A stretch of DNA of 64,000 nt, taken from the NCBI GenBank assembly GCA_002694465.1, contig NZMG01000014.1:1-64000 (forward strand), written 5' to 3'. Source of the stretch: Flavobacteriaceae bacterium (GTDB taxonomy: Bacteria; Bacteroidota; Bacteroidia; Flavobacteriales; Flavobacteriaceae). The position numbers and the translations under genes were made by a program. The notes beneath the pieces were generated by a model. That model saw nothing but the letters and a program-made list of their open reading frames with translations, had not been told where the DNA came from and made no database searches. This document shows, piece by piece, positions 17,682 to 27,835 of the stretch (position 1 is its first letter; each line of letters starts with the position of its first letter).

Positions 17682-18356
17682 ATGAACTACGGAAAAGAAT
17701 TTAAAGACTTTGCAATAAAGGATCAAGGGATTAATAGTATGTATTACGATCAAATTGTGAGTAGTATGTATCCCGTGGGACTTACCCCAAATATTATTGA
17801 AGAGCGCCAGATGAATATCGCTATTTTCGATGTTTTTTCGCGTTTAATGATGGATAGAATTATCTTTCTTGGTACAGGAATTAATGACCAAGTGGCAAAT
17901 ATTGTGCAGGCGCAGTTACTGTTCTTGGAAAGTGTGGATGCATCAAAGGATATTCAAATTTATATCAACTCTCCAGGAGGTGGTGTATATGCTGGGTTAG
18001 GAATTTATGATACCATGCAATTTATTAAGCCGGATGTCGCGACTATCTGTACTGGAATGGCAGCTTCTATGGCAGCAGTGTTATTATGTGCCGGTCAAAA
18101 AGGGAAACGAAGCGGATTAACGCACTCTCGTGTGATGATTCACCAGCCTATGGGAGGTGCGCAAGGACAGGCAAGTGATATTGAGATTACTGCTAAAGAG
18201 ATATTGACCTTAAAAAATGAATTGTACGAAATCATCGCGAAGCATTCTGGCCAAAAATTTGATAAGGTATACGAGGATAGCGATCGTGATTATTGGATGA
18301 AAGCAGATAAAGCTTTGGAATACGGAATGATTGATGAAATCCTTACCCGAAGCTAA
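17682..18356 (+). CDS. clpP: ATP-dependent Clp protease proteolytic subunit
   Basis: 224 residues. Catalytic triad Ser129 (GMAASMA), His154 (IHQPMGG) and Asp203 (SDRDYWM). It forms the tetradecameric barrel that degrades substrates unfolded by ClpX. The N-terminal leader is longer than in E. coli, normal for the phylum. The gap to clpX is 18 bp. Confidence 0.96.
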   Translation: MNYGKEFKDFAIKDQGINSMYYDQIVSSMYPVGLTPNIIEERQMNIAIFDVFSRLMMDRIIFLGTGINDQVANIVQAQLLFLESVDASKDIQIYINSPGGGVYAGLGIYDTMQFIKPDVATICTGMAASMAAVLLCAGQKGKRSGLTHSRVMIHQPMGGAQGQASDIEITAKEILTLKNELYEIIAKHSGQKFDKVYEDSDRDYWMKADKALEYGMIDEILTRS

Positions 18357-18374
18357 AAACTTAAAACAAGACAC

Positions 18375-19607
18375 ATGTCGAAAGAAGAGTTAGAATGTTC
18401 CTTTTGTGGTCGTAAAAAAGCCGAAACCAATTTGCTTATTGCAGGCTTAGATGCACATATTTGCGATCGCTGTATAGAGCAGGCTCATGGTATTGTCATT
18501 GAGGAGGCGTTACATTCTGAAAATGCAGAACTTTCTAAGGATATGATGCTAAAGAAGCCAAAATCCATCAAGGAGTTTTTGGACGATTACATTATTGGGC
18601 AAGATCATACCAAAAAAGTAATGTCTGTAGCAGTATATAATCACTACAAACGATTGCTTCAAACCAAGACGGACGATGATATTGAAATTCAGAAAAGTAA
18701 TATCATTATTGTTGGGCAAACGGGTACAGGAAAAACATTGATGGCCAAGACTATTGCCAGAATGTTAAATGTCCCACTTGCCATTGTAGATGCAACGGTG
18801 TTAACAGAAGCTGGCTATGTGGGAGAAGATGTGGAAAGTATTTTAACCCGTTTGTTACAAGCAGCAGATTATAACCTTGAAAAGGCTCAAAACGGAATTG
18901 TATTTATTGACGAAATAGATAAAATTGCGCGTAAAAGCGATAATCCATCCATTACTCGTGACGTGAGTGGGGAAGGAGTACAGCAAGCGTTGTTGAAACT
19001 TTTGGAAGGAACCGTAGTTAATGTTCCGCCAAAGGGTGGGCGTAAGCATCCAGACCAAAAATTTATTGAAGTCAATACCGAAAACATTCTGTTTATTGCC
19101 GGAGGTGCCTTCGATGGAATTGAGCGGCATATTTCGAAGCGGTTGAATATGCAAGCGGTGGGCTTTAGTGCTTCCAAAAAAGAAGAAACTTTAGAACGTG
19201 ATAATTTATTGCGATATATCATTCCTAAGGATTTAAAAGAATTTGGGTTAATTCCTGAAATTATTGGAAGACTTCCTGTATTAGCTTATATGAACCCTCT
19301 TGATAAAGGAACGCTACGGGCTATTTTAACAGAACCTAAAAATGCCATTATAAAGCAGTATAAAAAACTGTTTGAAATGGATGATATAGAGTTTGTAATT
19401 ACTGAAGAAGCTCTGGATTTTATTGTAGACCAAGCTATTGAGTATAAGTTAGGTGCACGTGGTTTACGTTCTTTATGCGAAGCGGCACTAACAGATGCTA
19501 TGTATGAACTTCCTGGCACGAACGATAAAAAATTGCACGTAACCAAAGAATACGTTGAGGAGAAACTAAGTAAAGCTACCATTAAAAAGCTGAAAGCAGT
19601 TTCTTAA
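18375..19607 (+). CDS. clpX: ATP-dependent Clp protease ATP-binding subunit ClpX
   Basis: 410 residues. The N-terminal zinc finger has Cys8, Cys11, Cys30 and Cys33. Walker A is GQTGTGKT (114-121), Walker B is [11 protein letters not shown], and the sensor and pore regions (YVGEDVES) are intact. The hexamer unfolds substrates for ClpP. It is followed by a strong terminator. Confidence 0.96.
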   Translation: MSKEELECSFCGRKKAETNLLIAGLDAHICDRCIEQAHGIVIEEALHSENAELSKDMMLKKPKSIKEFLDDYIIGQDHTKKVMSVAVYNHYKRLLQTKTDDDIEIQKSNIIIVGQTGTGKTLMAKTIARMLNVPLAIVDATVLTEAGYVGEDVESILTRLLQAADYNLEKAQNGIVFIDEIDKIARKSDNPSITRDVSGEGVQQALLKLLEGTVVNVPPKGGRKHPDQKFIEVNTENILFIAGGAFDGIERHISKRLNMQAVGFSASKKEETLERDNLLRYIIPKDLKEFGLIPEIIGRLPVLAYMNPLDKGTLRAILTEPKNAIIKQYKKLFEMDDIEFVITEEALDFIVDQAIEYKLGARGLRSLCEAALTDAMYELPGTNDKKLHVTKEYVEEKLSKATIKKLKAVS

Positions 19608-19630
19608 CCAGCAATACCATATAAAATAAA

Positions 19631-19656
19631 AACCCTCAAAAATTGAGGGTTTTTTA
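19631..19656 (+). terminator. Rho-independent terminator after clpX
   Basis: A 9-bp stem (AACCCTCAA 19631-19639 with TTGAGGGTT 19643-19651) followed by T-rich sequence. Confidence 0.85.
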
Positions 19657-19676
19657 ATTCTTATGTATAATGAATT

Positions 19677-19859
19677 CTAAGGTTCTACAATAACCGTTTT
19701 TATCGAGGTATTTAATACCTTTTGTTGTAGTAATTCCTTTTTGCTTTTAAGCGTATAACCCGCTACTTCTTTATTTGTGTTTATGTGAGATTGAACACTT
19801 CCACAAGAAGTTAAACTGGCAAAAAATGCTACGCAAATTATTATTAATAATGTTCTCAT
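19677..19859 (-). CDS. Small lipoprotein of unknown function
   Basis: 60 residues from the ATG at 19859; the frame extends 10 codons further without a better start. The N terminus is a lipoprotein signal with lipobox LTSC (Cys19), followed by about 40 polar residues ending KTVIVEP. No domain is recognised. It lies alone between the clpX terminator and the GH3 gene. Confidence 0.6.
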   Translation of the reverse strand: MRTLLIIICVAFFASLTSCGSVQSHINTNKEVAGYTLKSKKELLQQKVLNTSIKTVIVEP

Positions 19860-19971
19860 TACAGCCCCAATTGTAATATTATAAAACAAATGTATAGTGT
19901 AAGAAAAGTACTACCAAATCTTTTAGTTGTACCCATTAAAATAATCGATAAAGTGCAAATTAAGCCACGAT

Positions 19972-21486
19972 TTAGCTATTTATTTGAAGCAATTCTTCAA
20001 TAAAATCTCTAGAATTTGAGAGTCTTGGTATTTTATGCTGTCCACCCAATTTTCCTTTATCCTTTAACCAATCGTAAAATAGATTTTCCCTTGCAGCGTG
20101 GATTTTAGGAGCTTTTAAGGTTGTATTATTAAAGCGTTTTGCTTCATAATCGCTATTGACTTCCTGCAAGGTTTTATCGAATATTTCTGTGAATTGTTCA
20201 AAGTTTTTAGGAGGTGTTTTAAATTCAATAATCCATTCATGAGCTCCTTTTTCTTTACCTTTCATAAAGATGGGGCCTGCCGTAAAATCTACTATTTCGC
20301 ATTCGGTTAGTTGAGCAGACTTCTTTAAAGCGGCTTCGGCATTTTCAATGATGAGTTCCTCACCAAAAACATTAATGTGGTGTTTGGTGCGTCCAGTCAC
20401 TTTGATACGATATGGATTTATAGAAGTAAATCGAACCGTATCACCAATTTTATAACGCCATAATCCAGCATTTGTAGTTATGACTATGGCATAATTTTTA
20501 TCTAGTGCAACTTCACTTAAAGGAATGACCTTTTCTTCGGGACTTCCATAAGCATCCATGGGTATAAACTCGTAAAAAATTCCGTAGTCAAGCATCAACA
20601 ATAATTCTTTACTATTATTTTGGTCTTGAATGGCAAAAAATCCTTCCGATGCATTATAAATTTCATAATAGAGAAAATCCTCTTTTGGGAGTATTTTTTT
20701 GTATTGATCTATATACGGATCAAAACTTACCCCACCGTGAAAATACACCTCTAAACTAGGCCATATTTCGAATAAATTATCCTTTCCAGTTGTTTGTAAT
20801 ACATTATTTAGCAACACTAGCATCCACGAAGGAACACCCGCAAGGCTCGTTACCTTTTCTTTAATGGTTTCGTCGACAATGGCTTGCATTTTAGTTTCCC
20901 AATCTGCCATTAAGGAAACTTCATTGCTTGGGGTACTGCTAAACTCTGCCCAAAACGGCATATTGTCTATTAAAATAGCCGATAAATCCCCAAAGGCCGT
21001 TCCGTTTTGTTTGTACAATTCCTTACTGCCGCCAAGGCGTAAACTTTTGCCCACAAATAGTTGGGATTCTGGATTATTATTAAAATAAATACATAATAAA
21101 TCTTTGCTAGCAGCATAATGGCAATCCTCTAAAGAATCCTGACTAACGGGTATAAATTTACTTTTTGCATTGGTTGTCCCACTTGATTTCGCAAACCATT
21201 TAATAGGAGTTGGCCAGAAGATATTGTGCTCTCCCCGACGCGCACGCTCAATATTAGGCTCGTTATCTTCGTAGGTTGTGATAGGGATTCGGTTTGAAAA
21301 TTCGGTGTAGTTTTTTATGGTAGAAAATTCATATTGTTTCCCAATTTCGGTATTCTTAGCCTTCTGTAAAAGGTTTAATAATAGTTCTTCTTGTACTTCA
21401 AGAGGGTATTTAAGAAAAAGTTCGATTTGGTGAAACCGTTTCTTTAAAAACCATGAAGCAATAGAATTGACTATGGGAATTGGCAT
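19972..21486 (-). CDS. GH3-family acyl-adenylate/amide-forming enzyme
   Basis: 504 residues, similar in layout to the plant GH3 auxin-amide synthetases. The ATP-binding motif AKSSGTTNAKSKFIPVS (motif 1) is near residue 98, and the YYEIYNASEGFFAIQ and GLWRYKIGDTVRF motifs follow. These enzymes adenylate a carboxylic acid and join it to an amino acid. The bacterial substrates are not established. It is divergent from the DUF2797 gene with only 43 bp between, and stands alone on its strand. Confidence 0.85.
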   Translation of the reverse strand: MPIPIVNSIASWFLKKRFHQIELFLKYPLEVQEELLLNLLQKAKNTEIGKQYEFSTIKNYTEFSNRIPITTYEDNEPNIERARRGEHNIFWPTPIKWFAKSSGTTNAKSKFIPVSQDSLEDCHYAASKDLLCIYFNNNPESQLFVGKSLRLGGSKELYKQNGTAFGDLSAILIDNMPFWAEFSSTPSNEVSLMADWETKMQAIVDETIKEKVTSLAGVPSWMLVLLNNVLQTTGKDNLFEIWPSLEVYFHGGVSFDPYIDQYKKILPKEDFLYYEIYNASEGFFAIQDQNNSKELLLMLDYGIFYEFIPMDAYGSPEEKVIPLSEVALDKNYAIVITTNAGLWRYKIGDTVRFTSINPYRIKVTGRTKHHINVFGEELIIENAEAALKKSAQLTECEIVDFTAGPIFMKGKEKGAHEWIIEFKTPPKNFEQFTEIFDKTLQEVNSDYEAKRFNNTTLKAPKIHAARENLFYDWLKDKGKLGGQHKIPRLSNSRDFIEELLQINS

Positions 21487-21529
21487 ATTTTTCCGCTATC
21501 TTTAAAACCTAAAAATAGTAATTTTTTAT

Positions 21530-22327
21530 ATGCAGTTTGAAGGAGTCCTCACAAAAATGGAAACTGAAAATGGATCACCTATTCAGTATTACTTAATTCT
21601 TGAAAGTAACTTTGTCAATGTAAACCAGTTACTAGATAAAAACGTCACCCTTAAATTTTTAAAATACCAGTGTTTAAACTGTGGGTTAGATAGACCTATA
21701 TTTCGCCAAGGGTTTTGTAAAAGTTGTTTTTTTGAAGTACCTCAAGCGGCAGATTGGATCATGCGCCCAGAATTAAGTAAGGCTCATTTGGATCAAGAGG
21801 ATAGAGATTTAGAATTTGAAAAAAAAGTACAAATCCAGCCACATGTGGTCTATCTAGCCAATAGCAGTAATGTAAAAGTGGGTGTGACTAGAAAAAGTCA
21901 AGTACCAACACGTTGGATAGATCAAGGGGCACATGAAGCCATTGAAATAGTTGAGGTGCCCAATCGCTATTTGGCAGGAATTACCGAAGTGGCTTTAAAA
22001 GACCATATAAGTGATAAAACCAATTGGCGTACGATGCTTAAAAATGAAATTAAAGATGAAGATTTGGTGGCATGGAGAAATAAGCTCAAACAATTTATCC
22101 CAGAGGAAGCGAAACCCTATTATATTGAAAACAATTCGGAAACAAATTTAGAATTTCCTGTACTTCAGTACCCAATAAAGCCTAAAAGTCTCAATTTAGA
22201 AAAAGCCATAGAGTACACTGGTGTTTTAAAGGGTATAAAAGGACAATACCTTATTTTTGAAGACCAAACTGTATTTAATATTCGAGGCAATGAAGGGCTT
22301 TATATAGGGATTTCGATTCTAAATTAA
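21530..22327 (+). CDS. DUF2797 protein: zinc ribbon plus GIY-YIG-like domain
   Basis: 265 residues. A four-cysteine zinc ribbon (Cys48, Cys51, Cys63, Cys66) is followed by a segment resembling the T5orf172 branch of GIY-YIG folds: VVYLA (106-110), KVGVTR (116-121), a further Arg (128) and a Glu in AGITEVALKDH. The family's function is unknown; the nuclease-fold reading is inference. The 3' end overlaps the convergent transporter gene by 9 bp. Confidence 0.75.
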   Translation: MQFEGVLTKMETENGSPIQYYLILESNFVNVNQLLDKNVTLKFLKYQCLNCGLDRPIFRQGFCKSCFFEVPQAADWIMRPELSKAHLDQEDRDLEFEKKVQIQPHVVYLANSSNVKVGVTRKSQVPTRWIDQGAHEAIEIVEVPNRYLAGITEVALKDHISDKTNWRTMLKNEIKDEDLVAWRNKLKQFIPEEAKPYYIENNSETNLEFPVLQYPIKPKSLNLEKAIEYTGVLKGIKGQYLIFEDQTVFNIRGNEGLYIGISILN

Positions 22328-23008
22328 GGGTAATTCTTCTCCCATCTTTAATCCAAATCTTCTCCGGAGTGCAAATACAGAAAGATATAAAAAAGGAGTG
22401 TCAATTAAAGCTATAAGAACCTTAAAAAGGAAGCCACTTAGCAATAAAGCTCCAAAAAGCGCCCAATCTATTTTTCCGAAGCTGCACAAGAGAAACAACA
22501 CGGTAAACGTATCGATAAATTGTGAGGTAAACGTTGAAAAGTTATTTCGAAGCCAGAGGTGTTTTCCCTTAGTTAGTCGTTTCCAAAAATGAAAAATTTG
22601 TATGTCAATAAATTGTGCAAATAAGTATGCCATCATGGAGGCAAATACGGCGACGGCTGTGGCGCCAAAAACTTTACGAAATAAAGCATCATCTACGGGA
22701 CTCCACGTAGTCGCCGGAACCTCGTTAGAAATATAAACGATTAATAAGGAGAAGAAGGAGGCGAAAATCCCCATAATTACTACCTGATTGGCTTTTTTCT
22801 TTCCGTACACTTCACTAATTATATCGGTGATTAAAAACGTAATGGGATAGGGCAGGATGCCAACTGAAATTTCAAAGGTATACAGTCCAAAAAAGTCCCA
22901 GTAAAAAAATTTCTGAAATATGAGATTTGAAACCACCAACGAGCAAATGAATAGCGACGCTAATAGTAAATAAATGCGTTGGGCAAAAAGTGCGTCCTTG
23001 GTTTTCAA
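22319..23008 (-). CDS. Queuosine precursor transporter (YhhQ/VUT family)
   Basis: 229 residues with about six membrane helices. The PYPITFLITDIISEVYGKK segment and the RNNFSTFTSQFIDTFTVLF region are the family signatures. It imports preQ0/preQ1 for tRNA queuosine. The start is a TTG at 23008; no ATG lies upstream in frame, and the TTG gives the expected KTKDALFAQRIYLLL start. Confidence 0.87.
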   Translation of the reverse strand: MKTKDALFAQRIYLLLASLFICSLVVSNLIFQKFFYWDFFGLYTFEISVGILPYPITFLITDIISEVYGKKKANQVVIMGIFASFFSLLIVYISNEVPATTWSPVDDALFRKVFGATAVAVFASMMAYLFAQFIDIQIFHFWKRLTKGKHLWLRNNFSTFTSQFIDTFTVLFLLCSFGKIDWALFGALLLSGFLFKVLIALIDTPFLYLSVFALRRRFGLKMGEELPLI

Positions 23009-23093
23009 ATACTTTTTTTTACGGTTTATTGATGCTCTTTTGCGAAGGGTTGTTTATTTTCGTTATCTAAATTAAGAAAGCAATAAATTAGTA

Positions 23094-23116
23094 TTTAACG
23101 CTCGCTTTGCGAGTAA
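23094..23116 (-). repeat. Dispersed repeat with CTCGC/GCGAG hairpin, copy 2
   Basis: Exact reverse complement of the 23-bp block at 17568-17590. It ends 12 bp ahead of the proposed ATT start of the folK fusion, so it may lie in that gene's leader. Confidence 0.7.
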
Positions 23117-23128
23117 AAGTAATATAAT

Positions 23129-24256
23129 ATTAAACCACTTCAAAACATATATCTTTCCCTTGGAAGCAATCTGGGGAACAAGTTCGATAATCTTCAAACA
23201 GCGGTACATGCTATTTTTGAAGAGATTGGAAGCATTTATAAAATATCGTCGGTTTATGAAACGCCAGCCTTGGGATTTGAAGGAGATGATTTTCTAAATT
23301 GTGTGGTTTGGGTTCAAAGTGCGTTAGCGCCTAATAAAGTTCTTAAAAAAATCCTCACTATTGAAAAACGGATGGGGAGAGAACGAAACAAACAAAAGAG
23401 GTATACTTCGCGTCCTATCGATATTGATATATTGCTATATGACGATGTAGAAATTGAAACACAAAAACTGACTATTCCGCATCCAGAGCTACAAAACAGA
23501 AAGTTTGTGTTACAGCCTCTTGCTGAGGTGAATGCGCAAGTAATACATCCCAAGCTTCAGAAAAATGCAGTTTGGATGTTAGCAAAAACAGAAGATACAA
23601 GCGAAGTTACAAAGCTTTCAAAATGGCTTAAAAACCCAAAAAAAGACTATACTATTTCGAAGTATAACTACATTGCCATCGAGGGAAATATTGGGGCAGG
23701 GAAAACGAGTTTGGCACAGCAAATGGCGTCCGATTTTAATGCAAAACTCATTTTAGAACGCTTTAAAGAGAATCCTTTTTTACCTAAGTTTTATCAGGAG
23801 CCAAGTCGGTATGCCTTTCCGCTGGAAATGTCCTTTTTAGCAGATCGATATCAGCAATTGGTGGAAGATATTACGCAATACGATTTGTTTAAAGATTGTG
23901 TGGTGGCAGATTACGATGTGTATAAAAGTATGATTTTTGCCAAAATCACCCTTTCAGAAGAGGAACACAGTTTGTACAAAAAATTGTTTCATTTAATGCA
24001 CAAGGAATTGCCCAAACCCGATTTGTATGTGTATTTATATCAAACCACCGAAAGGTTGCTTGAAAATATTAAAAAGCGAGGAAGAAAGTATGAGCAGAGT
24101 ATTGAAGCAGATTATTTAATGAAGATTAATGAAGGGTATCTGGATTTCATTAAAACCCAACATGCTGGAAATGTAAAACTCATCGATGTTTCGGAGAGAG
24201 ATTTTGTGAAAAGTAGAAAAGATTACTTATCGGTACTAAAAGAAGTTATTGACTAA
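23129..24256 (+). CDS. folK: HPPK (FolK) fused to a deoxynucleoside kinase, ATT start
   Basis: 375 residues if begun at ATT 23129. Residues 1 to about 165 are 6-hydroxymethyl-7,8-dihydropterin pyrophosphokinase: YLSLGSNLGNKFDNL, then SRPIDIDILLYD. Residues about 178-375 are a deoxynucleoside kinase with P-loop GNIGAGKT (about 186-193) and the ERF and DRYQ segments. The first possible ATG/GTG/TTG is the internal TTG at 23270, which would delete the first 47 residues, including the GSN loop of the HPPK fold. The frame from 23123 to 23270 is open and clearly homologous, so a start at ATT-AAA is the best reading. It joins folate synthesis to dNTP salvage. Confidence 0.85.
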   Translation: MKPLQNIYLSLGSNLGNKFDNLQTAVHAIFEEIGSIYKISSVYETPALGFEGDDFLNCVVWVQSALAPNKVLKKILTIEKRMGRERNKQKRYTSRPIDIDILLYDDVEIETQKLTIPHPELQNRKFVLQPLAEVNAQVIHPKLQKNAVWMLAKTEDTSEVTKLSKWLKNPKKDYTISKYNYIAIEGNIGAGKTSLAQQMASDFNAKLILERFKENPFLPKFYQEPSRYAFPLEMSFLADRYQQLVEDITQYDLFKDCVVADYDVYKSMIFAKITLSEEEHSLYKKLFHLMHKELPKPDLYVYLYQTTERLLENIKKRGRKYEQSIEADYLMKINEGYLDFIKTQHAGNVKLIDVSERDFVKSRKDYLSVLKEVID

Positions 24257-24791
24257 GCGCTTTTAGTTTTGAAAAAGCATCCCAAATCACAACGCCAGTA
24301 CTTACCGAAATATTAAGAGAATGTTTTGTGCCGTATTGTGGAATTTCAACAACAGCGTCACAGGCGTTAACTACCTCTTGAGAAACTCCTTTTACTTCGT
24401 TGCCAAAGACAAAGGCGTATGTAGTATTTTTCTGAAGCTTAAAATCTAAAAGGGAAACAGAATGTTCCGCTTGCTCGATGGCAATAATCTGTACGGCTTT
24501 TAATTTTAGGTTTTCTAGGACTTCCAAAGTACTTTTCGAATATTCCCATCGTACACTTTCGGTAGCACCCAGCGCTGTTTTGGTAATATCTTTATGGGGT
24601 GGGGTAGCCGTGATGCCACACAAATAAATTTTTTCAATTAAAAAGGCATCGGCCGTACGAAAAACAGAGCCAATATTATTCAAACTTCTAATATTGTCGA
24701 GTATAATAATGATGGGGGACTTTTCCACTTCTTTAAATTCTGAAGGAGAAATTCTGTCCAACTCACTATTTTTTAATTTTCGATGTTTCAT
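24246..24791 (-). CDS. RNA 2'-O-methyltransferase, TrmH/SpoU (SPOUT) family
   Basis: 181 residues from ATG 24791. All three SPOUT motifs are seen: NIRSLNNIGSVFRTADAF (motif 1), FVFGNEVKGVS (motif 2) and HSLNISVSTGVVIWDAF (motif 3). It is a knotted SAM-dependent methyltransferase acting on tRNA or rRNA; the target cannot be told. It is short, without the extra N-terminal substrate domain of RlmB. The 3' end overlaps the folK fusion by 11 bp. Confidence 0.88.
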   Translation of the reverse strand: MKHRKLKNSELDRISPSEFKEVEKSPIIIILDNIRSLNNIGSVFRTADAFLIEKIYLCGITATPPHKDITKTALGATESVRWEYSKSTLEVLENLKLKAVQIIAIEQAEHSVSLLDFKLQKNTTYAFVFGNEVKGVSQEVVNACDAVVEIPQYGTKHSLNISVSTGVVIWDAFSKLKALSQ

Positions 24792-25016
24792 TTGGTACAC
24801 AAAGCGCAAAGGTAAAACTTTACTCGCAAAAGGAGGATAAATCTATACAGTGTTCTGTTGAACATAAAATCATTCTCATGGAGCACCACTTATAATAATA
24901 TTCAATATTTTTCTGAAGGTATTTTTTGTGAAAAACTTTCTAAAACTATTGGCTACAATTTGCTTTAAAAACTTGATAAATAATTATTTTAGCTATTCTC
25001 TTTTCCTTAAAAATAA

Positions 25017-27632
25017 ATGGCGAAAAAGGTCACTCCATTAATGAAACAATATAATACCATCAAGGCGAAATATCCTGATGCGCTATTGCTATTTCGGGTA
25101 GGAGATTTTTACGAGACTTTTGGAGAAGACGCTGTGCGAGCTGCCAAAATTTTAAATATCACTTTAACGGCTAGGAATAACGGAGGAGACATGACCGAAT
25201 TGGCGGGTTTTCCGCATCATTCTGTAAATACCTATTTGCCCAAACTAGTGATGGCAGGTTGCCGTGTAGCTATTTGTGATCAATTGGAAGATCCTAAGCA
25301 AACTAAAACGATTGTAAAACGAGGCGTCACTGAATTGGTGACTCCAGGTGTGGCGTTAAACGATGATATTCTTCAGAGTAATTCGAACAACTTTTTGGCG
25401 GCCCTTCACTTTGAAGGTGATATCGTGGGAGTTTCATTTTTGGATGTATCGACAGGTGAGTTTTTAACGTCTCAAGGTACTGTGGAATACATCGATAAAT
25501 TGCTTCAGAATTTCAACCCTTCCGAAGTGCTTTTCAGTAAACAAAAGCGCAAACTTTTTACGGAAAGTTTTGGAAATGACTATCATGTGTTTCATCTCGA
25601 AGATTGGGTTTTTCAAAAGGATTATGCACACGAAACGCTAAACAAACATTTCGAAACAATAAACTTGAAAGGTTTTGGAGTAGATCATCTTGATGCGGGT
25701 ATCATTGCTTCGGGAGCGGCCCTTCATTATTTAAGTGAAACACAACACAACCAGTTAAAACATATTGCACGAATTTCCAGAATTGCTGAAGACGAATATG
25801 TGTGGATGGACCGTTTTACCATTCGGAATTTGGAATTGTACCACGGAAATTCTGCAAATGCAGTAACGCTACTCGATGTTATCGATAAAACTATTTCCCC
25901 AATGGGTGGGCGATTGATGAAGCGGTGGTTGGCACTACCTCTTAAAAATAAGGAGAAAATAGTGCAGCGGCATGAGGTGGTGAGTTATTTATTAGACCAT
26001 CTACCCCTTTTGGAAAAGGTGCAGCAACATATAAAAAGGATAGGAGATTTAGAACGGCTTATTTCGAAAACAGCGACAGGGAAAATACATCCCAGAGAGG
26101 TCATTCAGCTAAAAAATTCGTTGGAAGCTGTGGTGCCGTTAAAAGCTTTGGCAAAGGACTCGAAAAATGAATCGCTTCAAATTATTGGAGAACAACTACA
26201 AGATTGTGAAACGCTTCGGAATAAAATAAAAGAAACCCTTAAAGAGGAAGCACCTGTCAATGTTTTAAAAGGAAATGCTATTGCACCAGGTGTCAATGAG
26301 GAGTTGGATGAATTGAGAAGTATTGCCAAAGGGGGGAAGGATTACCTCGATAAAATGCTGGAAAGAGAGCAGGAGCGCACCGGAATTACATCTCTGAAAA
26401 TAGCTTCTAATAACGTTTTTGGGTATTACATTGAAGTACGTAACACCCACAAAGATAAAGTGCCCCAAGAATGGATTAGAAAGCAAACATTGGTAAGTGC
26501 CGAACGCTATATCACCGAAGAGCTAAAAGAATACGAAAGTAAAATTTTGGGTGCCGAAGAACGGATTCTGGCTTTGGAGCAAGATATTTTTGCAAAATTG
26601 GTACAATGGATGCTACCTTTTATTGACGCCGTGCAACAAACTGCAAGAGCAGTAGCACAATTAGATTGCCTTTCATCATTCGCTCAACAAGCCAAATTAG
26701 CAAATTACTCTCGTCCTCTGCTGGATGATTCTTTCGATTTAGACATTAAAGAAGGCCGACATCCAGTGATTGAAAAACAATTACCACCAGACACGCCCTA
26801 TATTGCTAATGATGTGTTTTTAGACCGGGAGAACCAACAAATCATCATGATTACTGGGCCTAACATGAGTGGTAAAAGTGCTATTTTAAGACAAACGGCA
26901 TTAATAGTCTTGTTAGCTCAAATGGGAAGTTTTGTTCCTGCCAAGGGAGTGCGAATGGGCTGTGTCGATAAAATTTTTACTAGGGTAGGGGCGAGTGATA
27001 ATATTTCCATGGGAGAATCTACATTTATGGTGGAGATGAACGAAACGGCTAGTATTCTTAATAATATTTCCGAAAGAAGTTTGGTGTTGCTTGATGAAAT
27101 TGGCCGTGGGACCAGTACTTATGATGGAATTTCCATCGCTTGGGCCATCAGTGAATATTTGCATGAACACCCTTCAAAAGCAAAAACTTTATTTGCCACA
27201 CATTATCATGAGTTGAATGAAATGACTGAAACTTTTACTAGAATAAAAAACTATAATGTTTCAGTAAAAGAGTTAAAAGATAATGTGTTGTTTTTACGCA
27301 AACTTGTTCCTGGAGGTTCTCACCATAGCTTCGGAATACATGTAGCAAAAATGGCTGGAATGCCACAGGCTGTGATACAACGTGCAAATAAGATATTAGT
27401 TAGGTTAGAAAAATCACATTCTTCTGAAGAACTATCAGACGAGATGGCAAAGCTTTCCAAAGAAGAATTACAATTAAGCTTTTTTAAATTGGATGATCCA
27501 TTGCTTGAGGAAATTCGTGATCAAATTTTAGAAACAGACATTGATACATTAACTCCGGTAGAAGCTTTAATGAAGCTCAATGAAATAAAGCGTACCCTGC
27601 AACGAAATGCCTCAGTGAAGTTGAAAAAATAA
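25017..27632 (+). CDS. mutS: DNA mismatch repair protein MutS
   Basis: 871 residues, full length. The mismatch-sensing Phe31-Tyr32-Glu33 is present. Walker A is GPNMSGKS (614-621), with [12 protein letters not shown] and the late ATHYHEL in the ATPase domain. It binds mismatches and recruits MutL. About 207 bp upstream of the start hold no gene. It stands alone and is followed by the tRNA genes. Confidence 0.97.
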   Translation: MAKKVTPLMKQYNTIKAKYPDALLLFRVGDFYETFGEDAVRAAKILNITLTARNNGGDMTELAGFPHHSVNTYLPKLVMAGCRVAICDQLEDPKQTKTIVKRGVTELVTPGVALNDDILQSNSNNFLAALHFEGDIVGVSFLDVSTGEFLTSQGTVEYIDKLLQNFNPSEVLFSKQKRKLFTESFGNDYHVFHLEDWVFQKDYAHETLNKHFETINLKGFGVDHLDAGIIASGAALHYLSETQHNQLKHIARISRIAEDEYVWMDRFTIRNLELYHGNSANAVTLLDVIDKTISPMGGRLMKRWLALPLKNKEKIVQRHEVVSYLLDHLPLLEKVQQHIKRIGDLERLISKTATGKIHPREVIQLKNSLEAVVPLKALAKDSKNESLQIIGEQLQDCETLRNKIKETLKEEAPVNVLKGNAIAPGVNEELDELRSIAKGGKDYLDKMLEREQERTGITSLKIASNNVFGYYIEVRNTHKDKVPQEWIRKQTLVSAERYITEELKEYESKILGAEERILALEQDIFAKLVQWMLPFIDAVQQTARAVAQLDCLSSFAQQAKLANYSRPLLDDSFDLDIKEGRHPVIEKQLPPDTPYIANDVFLDRENQQIIMITGPNMSGKSAILRQTALIVLLAQMGSFVPAKGVRMGCVDKIFTRVGASDNISMGESTFMVEMNETASILNNISERSLVLLDEIGRGTSTYDGISIAWAISEYLHEHPSKAKTLFATHYHELNEMTETFTRIKNYNVSVKELKDNVLFLRKLVPGGSHHSFGIHVAKMAGMPQAVIQRANKILVRLEKSHSSEELSDEMAKLSKEELQLSFFKLDDPLLEEIRDQILETDIDTLTPVEALMKLNEIKRTLQRNASVKLKK

Positions 27633-27658
27633 GTCTTTCATAAAATTATAAAAAACTC

Positions 27659-27688
27659 TTTGTAATTGCGTTAAATATTTTAAATTTG
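27659..27688 (+). promoter_or_regulatory. Promoter of the tRNA-Gly/tRNA-Leu operon
   Basis: TTTG at 27659-27662, 18 bp, then TAAATTTG at 27681-27688, a match to the Bacteroidota promoter. The first tRNA begins 39 bp further on. Confidence 0.5.
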
Positions 27689-27726
27689 CTCCCGCTTTGT
27701 TAAAGAAGCAACGTTCTTAATAATTC

Positions 27727-27799
27727 GCGAAAATAGCTCAGTTGGTAGAGCGCAACCTTGCCAAGGTTGAGGTCGCGGGTTCGAATCCCGTTTTTCGCT
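27727..27799 (+). tRNA. tRNA-Gly (GCC)
   Basis: 73 bases with a 7-bp acceptor stem (GCGAAAA/TTTTCGC), D arm, anticodon stem CAACC/GGTTG with anticodon GCC at 27760-27762, and T arm GCGGG-TTCGAAT-CCCGT. The discriminator is T and CCA is not encoded. Confidence 0.95.
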
Positions 27800-27835
27800 C
27801 GAAAGACCGAAAAACAAGTCTTTTTACCAAAGGAT

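Noticed and set aside
23270..24256. TTG at 23270 as the start of the folK fusion
   Set aside because: It would remove the conserved first third of the HPPK domain although the upstream codons clearly encode it.
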